From Gammaproteobacteria bacterium (GTDB lineage Bacteria > Pseudomonadota > Gammaproteobacteria > Thiohalobacterales > Thiohalobacteraceae), in contig JAHJQQ010000043.1 in the NCBI GenBank assembly GCA_018819175.1, forward strand, positions 15,633 to 79,632: a stretch of DNA of 64,000 nucleotides. The letters are read 5' to 3'. Both the position numbers and the translations under genes were made by a program. The notes below the pieces were generated by a model. It did not search any database. It saw only the letters and a list, made by a program, of their open reading frames with translations, and was not told the origin of the DNA. Every line of letters begins with the position of its first letter. Positions within the stretch are counted from its first letter, which is position 1. Positions 9,464 through 17,511 of the stretch are shown in pieces.

Positions 9464-9928
9464 ATGAAAAACAGTCTGAAAACACTCATTACTGCAGCCA
9501 TTATCAGCAGTGCTGCCATGCTGCCTCTGTCATCCGCCCAGGCCTGGGGTGGCTGGGGCCCCAACAATTGGGGCAACAACGGCGACGGTAATGGTATGAA
9601 TGACATGTTCGGTGATGGTGATGGTAACGGCAGCTTTTCCATGAACATGTCAGGCCGTGGTAACGGTCGCGGCAATGGTCGTGGCAACGGCAGAGGTTAT
9701 GGCAACGGTTATGACCGAGGCGGTTATGGACCTGGCTACGCATATCCGGTTGGATACGGTGGCTATCCCGAAGGTTACCCCGGCGGCTATCCCGGTGGTT
9801 ACCCGGGTGGATATGGCGCCTATGGCCCACCTCCCGGCTATGGTGCTCCGGGCTATGCACCGGGGAACCCTGCTGATGGCGCCCCTGCCTATGCACCACC
9901 CGGTTACGGACAACCGGCACCGCGTTAA
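9464..9928 (+). CDS. Sulfur globule protein-like Gly/Tyr/Pro-rich exported protein
   Basis: 154 residues. A clear signal peptide (MKNSLK, hydrophobic core, cleavage after SSAQA at about residue 27) precedes WGGWGPNNWG, an acidic DMFGDGDGNG stretch, SFSMNMSGRGNGRGNG repeats, then Tyr/Gly/Pro repeats (GYPGGYPGGY, APGYAPG). The order and composition (W-rich start, DGDG, SxxMSG, RGNGRG, YGY) resemble the sulfur globule envelope proteins SgpA/SgpB of purple sulfur bacteria, which coat periplasmic sulfur droplets. This is by pattern memory, not alignment. The start is supported by GGAGGT 9 bases upstream; a longer in-frame extension lacks a signal peptide. A Rho-independent terminator follows, so it is probably monocistronic. 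Alternative: another low-complexity glycine-rich envelope protein. Confidence 0.75.
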   Translation: MKNSLKTLITAAIISSAAMLPLSSAQAWGGWGPNNWGNNGDGNGMNDMFGDGDGNGSFSMNMSGRGNGRGNGRGNGRGYGNGYDRGGYGPGYAYPVGYGGYPEGYPGGYPGGYPGGYGAYGPPPGYGAPGYAPGNPADGAPAYAPPGYGQPAPR

Positions 9929-9934
9929 GCAGAC

Positions 9935-9980
9935 TCAGCTGATCCGGCTACGACTAAGTCGGATCGGCTGATATCTTTTT
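9935..9980 (+). terminator. Rho-independent terminator of the sulfur globule-like gene
   Basis: Inverted arms tcagctgatccg (9935-9946) and cggatcggctga (9960-9971), with one wobble pair, are followed by tatctttttc. It begins 6 bases after the stop codon. Confidence 0.8.
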
Positions 9981-10063
9981 CAGATTGCACGTCACTATGA
10001 CACTTACCTGGTGGCTGCATCATGGACCACCAGCGAGACTTCACGGTGACTGGCGTGCCAACG

Positions 10064-10741
10064 CTAAACAACACGCCGGGCAAACCAGATGACATGCCAC
10101 GCGCCTTTGGTTCCATGCGCACGCACGCGCACCATCTCCACGTCGAAACCCACCTTCTGCAAGCGCTGCGAGAAATCCTGATCGGGACCGGCTGACCACA
10201 CGGCCAGCACGCCTTGCGGGCGCAGCGCGGTGTAGGCTGCAGTCAATCCATTCACGCCATAGAGCCAGTCGTTCGCTTTGTGCGTCAATCCCTCCGGGCC
10301 GTTATCGACATCCAGCAGGATGGCATCGTAGGCCTGTCGTTCGGATTTCAATACGCGCGCCACATCGCCCTCGCGTACAGTCACGCGCAAGTCTTGCAAA
10401 GGGTTACCAGCGCATTCACCTAATGGACCTTTATTCCAGGTCACAACGGCGGGCACCAGTTCAGCGACGACAATCTGCGCCTGTGCGCCGAGGGTTCGCA
10501 GTGCGGCGGCGAGCGTGAAGCCCATGCCCAAACCGCCGATCAGCATCCGTGCATGATCCGTATTTGCCAACCGCACGCAGGTTTGTTCCGCCAGTGCATC
10601 CTCGGAACCGTGCATGCGACTGTTCATCAGTTCACCACGACCCTGAATCTTGATGGAGAATTCATTACCGCGTTGATAGAGGCGCAGCTCACCGCCGTTG
10701 CCGGGGACGGGGGCGCTGTCGAGGAGGATCCAGGGGGTCAT
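10064..10741 (-). CDS. Spermidine synthase-like (SpeE-fold) methyltransferase-type protein
   Basis: 225 residues with the SpeE-like Rossmann core: LIGGLGMGFTLAAALRTLG (glycine-rich cofactor loop), the acidic strand end IVVAELVPAVV, then YDAILLDVDNGPEGL corresponding to the catalytic-Asp strand of polyamine synthases. It is shorter than true spermidine synthase (about 280-300 residues) and lacks an obvious full N-terminal beta domain. Proteins of this type are often annotated spermidine synthase or spermine/spermidine synthase family without proof; the substrate is unknown. No operon partner on the same strand overlaps it; the VF530 and RRM genes lie upstream on the same strand past a palindromic element. 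Confidence 0.75.
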   Translation of the reverse strand: MTPWILLDSAPVPGNGGELRLYQRGNEFSIKIQGRGELMNSRMHGSEDALAEQTCVRLANTDHARMLIGGLGMGFTLAAALRTLGAQAQIVVAELVPAVVTWNKGPLGECAGNPLQDLRVTVREGDVARVLKSERQAYDAILLDVDNGPEGLTHKANDWLYGVNGLTAAYTALRPQGVLAVWSAGPDQDFSQRLQKVGFDVEMVRVRAHGTKGAWHVIWFARRVV

Positions 10742-10805
10742 GTGATAGAGAGAAGCCAGGTAAGTAAATATTTGTATTCCGGCCTACGCCGGGATGATGT
10801 CACTC

Positions 10806-10870
10806 TGTAGGAGCGGGCTTGCCCGCGAACAGATGCGCACATACTGTTCGCGGGCAAGCCCGCTCCTACA
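10806..10870. repeat. 26-bp perfect inverted repeat (REP-like)
   Basis: Arms 10806-10831 (begins tgtaggagcgggcttgcccg) and 10845-10870 are perfect reverse complements around a 13-base loop. It lies between two same-strand genes and could act as a transcription or mRNA stability element. A partial second motif (attccggcctacgccgg) precedes it near 10776. Confidence 0.85.
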
Positions 10871-10881
10871 GACAAAAAACG

Positions 10882-11109
10882 CTAATCTGTTGTGTTAAGG
10901 CTGCGCACATACAACGCCTCAACTTTTTCGCGCGCCCAGGGTGTTTTGCGCAGAAATTTCAGACTGGATTTGATACTGGGCTCGTGCGTGAAACAATTGA
11001 TGTTGATGGTTCGCCCAAGTTCATCCCAACCGTAGCGCTCGACCAGCTGCGTCAGCACCTGTTCCAGGGTCACGCCATGCAAGGGATTCTTAGGCTGAGG
11101 TCGGTCCAT
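10882..11109 (-). CDS. VF530 family (DUF2132) DNA-binding protein
   Basis: 75 residues, the usual length of this small family. The pattern [21 protein letters not shown], then [28 protein letters not shown], is characteristic of VF530/DUF2132 proteins, named for a Vibrio fischeri structural genomics target with a DNA-binding-type fold. The cellular role is unknown. It lies 18 bases downstream of the RRM gene on the same strand and is probably cotranscribed with it. A palindromic element directly follows its stop. Confidence 0.88.
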   Translation of the reverse strand: MDRPQPKNPLHGVTLEQVLTQLVERYGWDELGRTININCFTHEPSIKSSLKFLRKTPWAREKVEALYVRSLNTTD

Positions 11110-11127
11110 TTCGCAAATCAGAAAGAG

Positions 11128-11412
11128 TTATTCCGCGTCTGGACGTGGTTTCTTGGCCGCACTAGCCGTATCGCTTGTTTCAGCCTTTTTGACGCGAATG
11201 ATATTACCGCCGACATCCTTGGCATTCAGCTCCTTGATCGCCACCTTGGCCTCACCGACCAGGGGCATTTCAACAAAACCGAAGCCTTTGGAGATCCTGG
11301 TCGCCTTGTCGATCACCACCGTGCAGGACTGCACCTTGCCATAGACCTTGAACAAGTCCAGCAAGTCTTCATCTGTCGTAGTCCGGGCCAGATTGCGCAC
11401 CAGAATTTTCAT
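11128..11412 (-). CDS. RRM-type RNA-binding protein
   Basis: 94 residues with a single RNA recognition motif. RNP2 is ILVRNLAR at residues 2-9 and RNP1 is KGFGFVEM around residues 43-50, with the aromatic positions present. The tail is short, basic and disordered (KKAETSDTASAAKKPRPDAE). Bacterial single-RRM proteins of this size bind single-stranded RNA and are often cold or stress linked; the target here is unknown. It probably forms a two-gene unit with the VF530 gene 18 bases downstream. Confidence 0.92.
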   Translation of the reverse strand: MKILVRNLARTTTDEDLLDLFKVYGKVQSCTVVIDKATRISKGFGFVEMPLVGEAKVAIKELNAKDVGGNIIRVKKAETSDTASAAKKPRPDAE

Positions 11413-11530
11413 AATTTCACCCGTATTGAATTCAGACAGAAAGTATCATGCGATAGATAGGTATTCATGCGGAGTATGCAGGAACCGCAACCTTGCCTCC
11501 ATCACTTTCTATGTCACCGCGGCCCTGCGA

Positions 11531-12238
11531 CTAGGGCATCTCTTGTCCTTTTTCGATAGGACCGTAAGGATCGTCACGGTGTTTGTCATGATAATGCATG
11601 CGGTACTGAGTGAAGCGCTTCAGATCATCGAAATGCATAAAGGGATTGCCGGCGACCTGTTCGCGCAAGGTTGAAGTCTCGGCGATGGAATAATTATGGC
11701 CGGGGCGGATCAGTATTTCGTCCGGCAATTTCTCGCGCATATCTTTCAATGTCCAGAACATCTGTTCGGGATCACCGCCGCGCAAGTCGCAGCGACCACA
11801 ACCGTAGACGAACAAGGTGTCGCCAGTGATCAGGTCGTTACCGAGCTGATAGCAGGCAGAGCCTGGTGTATGACCCGGCGTGTGGAGGATTTTGATGTCG
11901 GTATCGCCGACGCTGATGCGATCACCACCGTGATGCAACGTTGGCACGTCCAGATACTGCCCCCAGAACTGGGCCTCGGGTTTCAGCAAATGCACCTGTG
12001 CGTCGAAACTCCCAAGCAGTTCTTCGATGCCGTTGATGTGATCGTGGTGACTGTGGGTAAGCAATATATCGGTGATGGTCACACCACGCTCGCGGGCGAG
12101 ACTGATGATTTCTTTCACATCCCAGGCGGGATCGACAACGGCGGCGCGCCGGGTTGCCTGATCTTCGATCAGATAGACGAAGTTCGCCATCGGGCCGAGT
12201 TCGAGGGCGTGGATGCGGTGGGGTGCGTCCTGTTGCAT
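11531..12238 (-). CDS. Metallo-beta-lactamase-fold hydrolase (glyoxalase II-like)
   Basis: About 235 residues with the metal motifs in order: THSHHDHINGIEELL (HxHxDH), HTPGHTPGSACY, TGDTLFVYGCGRCD with the bridging Asp, and a late RPGHNY histidine. The pattern fits glyoxalase II/ETHE1-type hydrolases acting on glutathione or related thioesters. The unusual tail contains a repeated His/Tyr/Asp run (FTQYRMHYHDKHRDD). The start at 12238 is preceded by aggagc at good spacing; the longer extension is not family-like. It is divergent from the cupin gene across a long inverted repeat. Substrate undefined: S-lactoylglutathione hydrolase and persulfide dioxygenase are both possible. Confidence 0.85.
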   Translation of the reverse strand: MQQDAPHRIHALELGPMANFVYLIEDQATRRAAVVDPAWDVKEIISLARERGVTITDILLTHSHHDHINGIEELLGSFDAQVHLLKPEAQFWGQYLDVPTLHHGGDRISVGDTDIKILHTPGHTPGSACYQLGNDLITGDTLFVYGCGRCDLRGGDPEQMFWTLKDMREKLPDEILIRPGHNYSIAETSTLREQVAGNPFMHFDDLKRFTQYRMHYHDKHRDDPYGPIEKGQEMP

Positions 12239-12271
12239 GCTCGCTTTGCTCCTGTCCGTGTTGGAACTTAT

Positions 12272-12379
12272 TCTCGCGCAAAGACGCCAAGGCGCCAAGA
12301 GTTAAAACCAAAAACCAGTTATCGCTATGAAGCCAATACCCATTCATTTATCTTTGCGCTTTGGCGACTTTGCGCGAGA
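12272..12379. repeat. Long inverted repeat, aaggcgcc family, between divergent genes
   Basis: The left arm 12272-12295 (tctcgcgcaaagacgccaag...) and right arm 12356-12379 (gcgctttggcgactttgcgc...) are reverse complements with two mismatches, separated by 60 bases. The right arm ends 14 bases before the cupin start. Related arms occur near 23214 and 59171. Confidence 0.8.
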
Positions 12380-12393
12380 CTAATATTACAACC

Positions 12394-12759
12394 ATGAAAA
12401 CCCACATCATCCATCCCGATCCTGCCTTGGAATACGCTTTCATCGAAGGCTGCAGCATCCTGGAAAGCTGGAACAATGCGGATGATCCGCACGCTTCTAT
12501 TGCACGGGCGAGGGTCGCACCGGGCGTGACCACGCGCCGGCATGCGCTCACAGGCGTGACGGAGCGTTATCTGATACTGAGTGGCGTGGGAGAGGTTGAA
12601 GTTGGCGAGATGTCACCGGAGCGCGTGCAGGCCGGAGATGTCGTGGTTATACCTGCCGGCGTGCGCCAACGCATCACGAACACGGGAAATGATGATCTGC
12701 TGTTCTACGCGATTTGCACGCCGCGTTTCACGCCGGCCTGTTATGCCGCGTTGGACTGA
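12394..12759 (+). CDS. Cupin-domain protein
   Basis: 121 residues forming one cupin barrel. Motif 1 is partly altered: VAPGVTTRRHALTGVTERYLILSG has GxxxxxH with a Glu in the expected place. Motif 2 is the P-x-G region GDVVVIPAGVRQRITNTG. The start at 12394 (MKTHIIHPDP) is chosen because the first 11 residues of the longer frame overlap the repeat arm. The 3' end overlaps the convergent HhH-protein gene by 19 bases. Function unknown; small cupins bind a metal and act as isomerases, dioxygenases or sensors. Confidence 0.88.
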   Translation: MKTHIIHPDPALEYAFIEGCSILESWNNADDPHASIARARVAPGVTTRRHALTGVTERYLILSGVGEVEVGEMSPERVQAGDVVVIPAGVRQRITNTGNDDLLFYAICTPRFTPACYAALD

Positions 12760-13397
12760 GGCTTGGAATTGTTGCCGTGCAATCCGAATTGCAGACGTAG
12801 TTTGCGCAACGTGGCCTGACCAATACCGTCAATCGCTAACAGGCGCGCATCGTCACAACCACGTATCTGATCGCCGCTGCGGAAGCCTGCACTGTAAAGC
12901 GTCCGCGCGATACGCACATTGATGCCGGCGTCCTTGACGGCTCGGAAAAATTGCTTGGGATCGGTTGCTGGCTGTGGCTTGCCTTGAACAGCCAGACGGG
13001 GAGCCTGAGCCGCTGCACAGGGCGGAATTGATACGGCTGCTTTGACTTGAGCCGGCACGGTAACAGCCGGCTCAGTGCGGGATATTAGCTTGCGACGCGG
13101 CAATGCACTGGTCGCACTCATTCCAGTGGCCGCCAGAAAATGGCGCGCCGCAACCAACAACAACATCGCGGCGATCAGTTGCGCCAGGCTTTCGTTGGGC
13201 GATGCATCGAAGACGACACAATGCGTGGCAAGTCCCGCCGCCCAGGCGACACAGAGGCTGGCAAAGATGGCAAAACCGGCTGACCACAATTGCCCATCCC
13301 GGCGTGGCAGATAGCGCCGGCCGGTCTGTAATAACCAGGCACCCAATTCATCAAACCAGGTGCGGTCGTAATACATGTCGTCGTGGGGAAGCTGCAT
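12741..13397 (-). CDS. Membrane-anchored helix-hairpin-helix protein, unknown function
   Basis: 218 residues. The N-terminal half has two hydrophobic segments (around residues 38-63 and 70-92: SAGFAIFASLCVAWAAGLAT and LAQLIAAMLLLVAARHFL), followed by a basic, low-complexity linker. The C-terminal 70 residues (DPKQFFRAVKDAGINVRIAR...LLAIDGIGQATLRKLRLQFG) look like a small helical domain with a helix-hairpin-helix GIGQATL motif, a non-specific DNA contact element in known families. A membrane-tethered HhH domain is unusual. No named family was recognised. The 3' end overlaps the cupin gene. Confidence 0.75.
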   Translation of the reverse strand: MQLPHDDMYYDRTWFDELGAWLLQTGRRYLPRRDGQLWSAGFAIFASLCVAWAAGLATHCVVFDASPNESLAQLIAAMLLLVAARHFLAATGMSATSALPRRKLISRTEPAVTVPAQVKAAVSIPPCAAAQAPRLAVQGKPQPATDPKQFFRAVKDAGINVRIARTLYSAGFRSGDQIRGCDDARLLAIDGIGQATLRKLRLQFGLHGNNSKPQSNAA

Positions 13398-13528
13398 CTT
13401 GTATTGTCTCTTGCCTGCACCTGACTATCCCAAATCACCTTCATATCGGCTGTGACGCATGCCGCAATCTCGGCGCCGACATCAGACTTGCTTTTGGTAG
13501 CGGCTACAGACGGCCGAATATTTACCCA

Positions 13529-13546
13529 ACGCGCAAGCGCGTTTTT
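13529..13546 (+). terminator. Orphan terminator-like hairpin
   Basis: A short stem acgcg-caag-cgcgt followed directly by TTTTT on the plus strand. No plus-strand gene ends just upstream; the nearest gene (starting at 13397) runs the other way. It may end an unannotated small RNA starting somewhere in 13400-13480. Confidence 0.4.
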
Positions 13547-13686
13547 GTTTCCCGATGGCAGTCATTTTCTTAGCCTCTATAAAGCCGTGCAGGACTTGGC
13601 ATAGGATCAAAGAGTTGAAATGGTCGCACATGGACGGCACCATTGACTCAGTCCGCCAGCCTTTCTGGCCTAAGGAATCCAGATTC

Positions 13687-14271
13687 ATGCAAATGCCCGA
13701 ACAGGCCGTGTTCACTCGGATTTTGCTGGAGATTCTGCAGCCGCACCCGGAAGGGTTAAGCGAATACGAACTGTTGCAGCGTTTGCGCAGCGATGAGCGC
13801 ATTGATATCGAGCAGAATCGTCTGGATGATTCTCATGATCTGTTCCGGACCCATTTCCTGCTGTTCCATCATCTGTATCAGCTGCGCACAAGATTACGCA
13901 CCGAACAGGTCGGCGATCTGGATATCCATACCCTGAAAATTTGTTTGCTGCCTTGGGTTGAATCCACACCACAGGCCCTGGCGCAGCCCGACCCGCTGGG
14001 TGTCTATTACCTTGATCTCGACAATCTGACAGGCACGACACGGGCCCACGTTGATGATCTGCTGGGGCGGTTCTGGGCTCGCTATGGCCGCTATGATCGT
14101 CGCGCCGAGGCGCTTGCCGTTCTGGAATTACCGATTGAAGCCGACGCCGAGACCATCCGGCTTCAGTACCGCCGGCTGGCCATGCAGCATCACCCCGACC
14201 GCGGTGGCGATCAGGTGCGTCTGCAGGCCATCAACGCGGCCATGGCTGTGCTTGATCCACGCAAGCAGTAG
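13687..14271 (+). CDS. DnaJ-related protein with C-terminal J domain
   Basis: About 194 residues. The N-terminal part (LLEILQPHPEGLSEYELLQRLR ... DLFRTHFLLFHHLYQL) matches the DnaJ-related N-terminal domain. A C-terminal J-domain follows (VLELPIEADAETIRLQYRRLA, then the HPD tripeptide in QHHPDRGG). J domains activate the ATPase of Hsp70; this type lacks the Gly/Phe and zinc-finger regions and probably recruits DnaK to a specific client. The start at 13687 is supported by aagga 10 bases upstream; a longer frame to 13555 exists. A 25-bp inverted repeat follows 11 bases after the stop. Confidence 0.85.
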   Translation: MQMPEQAVFTRILLEILQPHPEGLSEYELLQRLRSDERIDIEQNRLDDSHDLFRTHFLLFHHLYQLRTRLRTEQVGDLDIHTLKICLLPWVESTPQALAQPDPLGVYYLDLDNLTGTTRAHVDDLLGRFWARYGRYDRRAEALAVLELPIEADAETIRLQYRRLAMQHHPDRGGDQVRLQAINAAMAVLDPRKQ

Positions 14272-14282
14272 CACCGTAAGGT

Positions 14283-14344
14283 GTGGTGAGCGCAGCGAAC
14301 CGCACCAATGGGGAGGCAATGGTGCGGTTCGCTGCGCTCACCAC
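14283..14344. repeat. 25-bp perfect inverted repeat
   Basis: Arms 14283-14307 (gtggtgagcgcagcgaaccg...) and 14320-14344 are perfect reverse complements with a 12-base loop. It lies just after the DnaJ-related gene and may end its transcript, though there is no T-run. Confidence 0.85.
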
Positions 14345-14437
14345 AGCCTACAGACACATCCGCACCGATAAATTCCTGAGGCACGCTTGGCCGCCGCTGT
14401 GCCAGAATGCGCTACTTTCGACGACCCCGTAAGACTC

Positions 14438-15007
14438 ATGAGCGCACCGAAACTCGTGCTATATCCAACCGCCGCGGATACATACCTGGCTGGCCCGGCG
14501 CTGCGCCACGCCTTGGAAAAACTCAATTTCATCAGTACACAGTTCCAGCTTGATGGACAGTCCCATTACCACACAGGGCCCGCCTTTCTGGACCACATCA
14601 GTTTTCTCGGCTGTTCTCCAGCCATTGCATTGGAAGCACCGACTCAGGATGCCGAGTCAGCCGCGCGTACCGGTCGATTCTGTCATCTGCACTTGCATGA
14701 GGCGACCAAGCTCCCCCGATTGCGGATCCGGCCCGGCCAACGACCGCGCTGCCGCCAGTGCCGTACCGATATCGAGCCGGAATCCCTCCTCTCACTGAAT
14801 TCCGCGTCCGTGACACTGAACTGCCCCGGCTGCCGGCGCGAAATCGAGCCGGAACGGCTGAATTGGCGTCAATCCGGTGCTATAGCACGGATATTTCTGG
14901 ATATATGGGGTATTCACAATGGCGAGGCGGTACCCGGTGATCTACTGTTACAGCAACTGGGCCACACCACCAGCGGACGTTGGGACTTTTTTTATATTGA
15001 AGACTGA
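14438..15007 (+). CDS. Conserved hypothetical zinc-ribbon protein
   Basis: About 189 residues. An N-terminal alpha/beta region (KLVLYPTAADTYLAGPALRHALEKL) is followed by a putative zinc ribbon: CRQCRTDIEPES, then about 20 residues later CPGCRREIEPER (two CxxC knuckles). The C-terminus (GRWDFFYIED) looks ordered. Family not recognised. The ATG at 14438 has no obvious ribosome binding site; a longer frame to 14387 exists. Monocistronic in appearance. A metal-binding or nucleic acid-related role is possible but not shown. Confidence 0.7.
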   Translation: MSAPKLVLYPTAADTYLAGPALRHALEKLNFISTQFQLDGQSHYHTGPAFLDHISFLGCSPAIALEAPTQDAESAARTGRFCHLHLHEATKLPRLRIRPGQRPRCRQCRTDIEPESLLSLNSASVTLNCPGCRREIEPERLNWRQSGAIARIFLDIWGIHNGEAVPGDLLLQQLGHTTSGRWDFFYIED

Positions 15008-15116
15008 TAAAACCTGCGGATGAATCACACCCTTAGGGTATGCGAGAATGCGTCCCTACCGAATCGTGCTGAATCGACCGAGGCCCGGCTAGCGCCAGGG
15101 CCGGAGGCAATACCCC

Positions 15117-15419
15117 ATGTACGCTGAAGAAATCTCGCAAGAAGAGCGCATCCTGCGCATGATGAAGAAGGTGTTGACGGATGTCGCGAAAGACACCCAT
15201 GCCAAACCCGGCTTCCGCCATAGCCTGTCAGAGGGTACCGTGCAGGGGATTCGCGAATGCCTGGCGCTGATTTCCGCGCGTGAACGTGAACTCGCCGAGG
15301 CTGGCGGACGCGCCATGAACATGCGCCCGCATTTCATTGACGAACCCAAGAAGACCGTTGTCATCCCGCTCAGCGCCACAGGCCTGAAAAAGACCAAACC
15401 GGCGAATGAAGACCAGTAG
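15117..15419 (+). CDS. Conserved hypothetical protein, helical
   Basis: 100 residues, predicted mostly helical at the N-terminus (SQEERILRMMKKVLTDVAKD) with a basic, likely flexible tail ending in KTKPANEDQ. No catalytic or metal motif and no signal peptide. I do not recognise the family with confidence. It stands 100 bases upstream of the MbcA/ParS-like gene on the same strand, separated by a partial copy of the gtaggtcgg repeat, so cotranscription is uncertain. Confidence 0.65.
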   Translation: MYAEEISQEERILRMMKKVLTDVAKDTHAKPGFRHSLSEGTVQGIRECLALISARERELAEAGGRAMNMRPHFIDEPKKTVVIPLSATGLKKTKPANEDQ

Positions 15420-15522
15420 GTCGGGATTCGCAGTCTCGACTTAAACAACGTATTGACCCGGGTTTCTGGCCCGGCAGCTGAAACTCACAGATAGTGCGTT
15501 TAGCGCATTTGAGGACATTGTC

Positions 15523-15945
15523 ATGAGTGATTTTTCCAAGGCCACCCAGGAAGACCGCCTCCACCTGACCCGTAGCATCATTGGCATGCTCGAGGGCTGG
15601 GGCATTGGCGGACCGGAATTGGTGACCATCCTTGCACTACCGGACGACACGGGGCCACTGACCATACGGAAATTTCAGATGGACACCCCGTTTCCGGATG
15701 ATCCCGATGTACTGGAGCGCATCGAGCATCTGATCGGTATCGCCGACGCCCTGCGTACTACCTTCCCTCATAACCCGCAGATGGGCCCGCTGTGGATGCA
15801 TCGCCGTAACAAACATTTCCGCCGCCGTACGCCGGTGGCCTTGATGCTGGAAGATGGACTGTCGGGCGTGATCGCGGTACGCACCCATCTCGACTGTTCG
15901 TTTGCCTGGGCCAGTTCGGGTTCAACCGCCGGCGCGAATCCCTAA
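15523..15945 (+). CDS. MbcA/ParS/Xre-type (DUF2384) antitoxin-like protein without adjacent toxin
   Basis: 140 residues. The layout resembles DUF2384 antitoxins: an N-terminal helical part (RLHLTRSIIGMLEGWGIGGPELVTILALP), then a toxin-binding-type region with LGIADALRTTF-like helix (HLIGIADALRTTFPHNPQM) and the final box TPVALMLEDGLSGVIAVRTHLD, where the family has P...l.dg...l..v...L. In type II systems of this family the partner is a RES-domain toxin, but no RES gene is next to it. It may be a solitary regulator. A strong terminator follows. Confidence 0.7.
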   Translation: MSDFSKATQEDRLHLTRSIIGMLEGWGIGGPELVTILALPDDTGPLTIRKFQMDTPFPDDPDVLERIEHLIGIADALRTTFPHNPQMGPLWMHRRNKHFRRRTPVALMLEDGLSGVIAVRTHLDCSFAWASSGSTAGANP

Positions 15946-15964
15946 CTAGCCGCGGATTCAGCCC

Positions 15965-15994
15965 AAAAAACCCCGCTGCATAGGCGGGGTTTTT
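15965..15994. terminator. Bidirectional Rho-independent terminator
   Basis: Stem accccgc / gcggggt with flanking A-run and T-run, located between the convergent antitoxin-like gene and purT, so it can serve both. Confidence 0.85.
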
Positions 15995-16019
15995 GTTTGT
16001 GGTGGTGCGATGGCTCAAA

Positions 16020-17219
16020 TCATCTCTGCACAGGCCGTACCTTTGCGGCGACCAGCTTGGCGTGGATTCGCGCCGTGTCAGTGTCATCGGCACAGGCCAG
16101 TGCCACGCCCATGCGTCGGCGTTCGAACGACTCCGGCTTGCCGAACAAGCGCAGATCCGATTCGGGTACCCGTAATGCCTCGGCCACGCCCTCGAAGGCA
16201 ATACCCACTGCATCCATACCGCCATAGATCACCGCACTCGCGCCGGGACGCCGCAACGCGACCGACACCGGCAGGCCTAGAATCGCGCGTGCGTGCAGGT
16301 CGAATTCACTCTGCAGCTGACTGGCCATGGTCACCATCCCGGTATCGTGCGGGCGAGGACTTACTTCACTGAACCAGACCTGATCGCCCTTCACGAACAG
16401 CTCGACACCGAATAATCCGCGCCCGCCCAGATTCGCGGTGACTGCGCCGGCGATCTCCTGCGCACGCGCGAGTGCTGCGGCGGCCATGGGTTGCGGCTGC
16501 CAGGATTCGACATAGTCGCCCTTGACCTGAACATGCCCGATCGGCTCGCAGAAATCCGTTCGGACTTCGCCATCGGCGCCGAGCGAGCGAACTGTCAGCA
16601 GCGTGATCTCAAAATCGAAATCTATACGTTCTTCGACAATCACGCGACCACGGTTCACACGCCCGCCCTGCAGGGCATAGTTCCAGGCGGCTTCGATATT
16701 GTCCGGCCCATCGACCGCTGACTGCCCCTTACCGGACGACGACATTACTGGCTTGATGATGCAGGGATAGCCGGTCACGTTTGCGGCGGCGGCACGCAAA
16801 TCGTCCAGGTTATCGGCAAAGGCATAGCGCGACGTGGGCAACCCCAGTTCTTCCGCCGCCAGACGCCGAATGCCTTCGCGGTTCATGGTGAGCTGCGCGG
16901 CGCGGGCGGTGGGAATGACCTCGGCGAGACCCGCTGCTTCAATCTGCACCAGTGCCTCGGTGGCGATGGCTTCGATCTCGGGCACGATCAGCTGCGGCCG
17001 CTCCTGTTCGACCAGCGCACGCAGGGCGGCGGGATCGGCCATATTGATAGTATGCGAGCGATGCGCCACCTGATGGCCCGGCGCATCGGGGTAGCGATCC
17101 ACGGCGATAACCTCCACGCCCAGCCGCTGCAGGGCAATGATGACTTCCTTGCCGAGTTCGCCACTACCCAACAACATCACACGTGTCGCTGTCGCAGACA
17201 GCGGGGTACCCAAACGCAT
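16020..17219 (-). CDS. purT: Formate-dependent phosphoribosylglycinamide formyltransferase (GAR transformylase 2)
   Basis: About 399 residues of the ATP-grasp superfamily. PurT makes formyl-GAR from GAR, formate and ATP in purine synthesis, the folate-independent alternative to PurN. Motifs: [15 protein letters not shown] at the N-terminus, [21 protein letters not shown] (the ATP-grasp loop), [14 protein letters not shown] near the end. Length is normal. The start at 17219 (MRLGTPLS) is preceded by ggagag at good distance and aligns with the usual PurT start. It stands alone, convergent to the antitoxin-like gene and divergent from the persulfide operon. Confidence 0.96.
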   Translation of the reverse strand: MRLGTPLSATATRVMLLGSGELGKEVIIALQRLGVEVIAVDRYPDAPGHQVAHRSHTINMADPAALRALVEQERPQLIVPEIEAIATEALVQIEAAGLAEVIPTARAAQLTMNREGIRRLAAEELGLPTSRYAFADNLDDLRAAAANVTGYPCIIKPVMSSSGKGQSAVDGPDNIEAAWNYALQGGRVNRGRVIVEERIDFDFEITLLTVRSLGADGEVRTDFCEPIGHVQVKGDYVESWQPQPMAAAALARAQEIAGAVTANLGGRGLFGVELFVKGDQVWFSEVSPRPHDTGMVTMASQLQSEFDLHARAILGLPVSVALRRPGASAVIYGGMDAVGIAFEGVAEALRVPESDLRLFGKPESFERRRMGVALACADDTDTARIHAKLVAAKVRPVQR

Positions 17220-17511
17220 CGTGCTCTCCTCCATGGTATCCAGTGCCGGCCCAAGCCGGTCCAGCAAGCCGTATTGTCCGGTTAATTGTCACAAAAAGCA
17301 CACAAACCACCCATTAAGTTATGCCCCCTGGCGCCGTTACAAGGTCATTGTCAGATCTGACATTAGTCATATCTGTGCCAAAGCAGCCGCACTTCAGGGA
17401 AAGATCGCACCGTATCCAGAGAGTCCTTCTGGTGCATCGGTTGTTATCCAAAACAATACCTGACAACGCCTTGTGGCGTCGCAGCGGGTTGATGAAGCTG
17501 AGGATCACTGC

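Noticed and set aside
10064..10741. True spermidine synthase
   Set aside because: Too short and lacks the full polyamine-binding N-terminal domain; only the fold assignment is kept.
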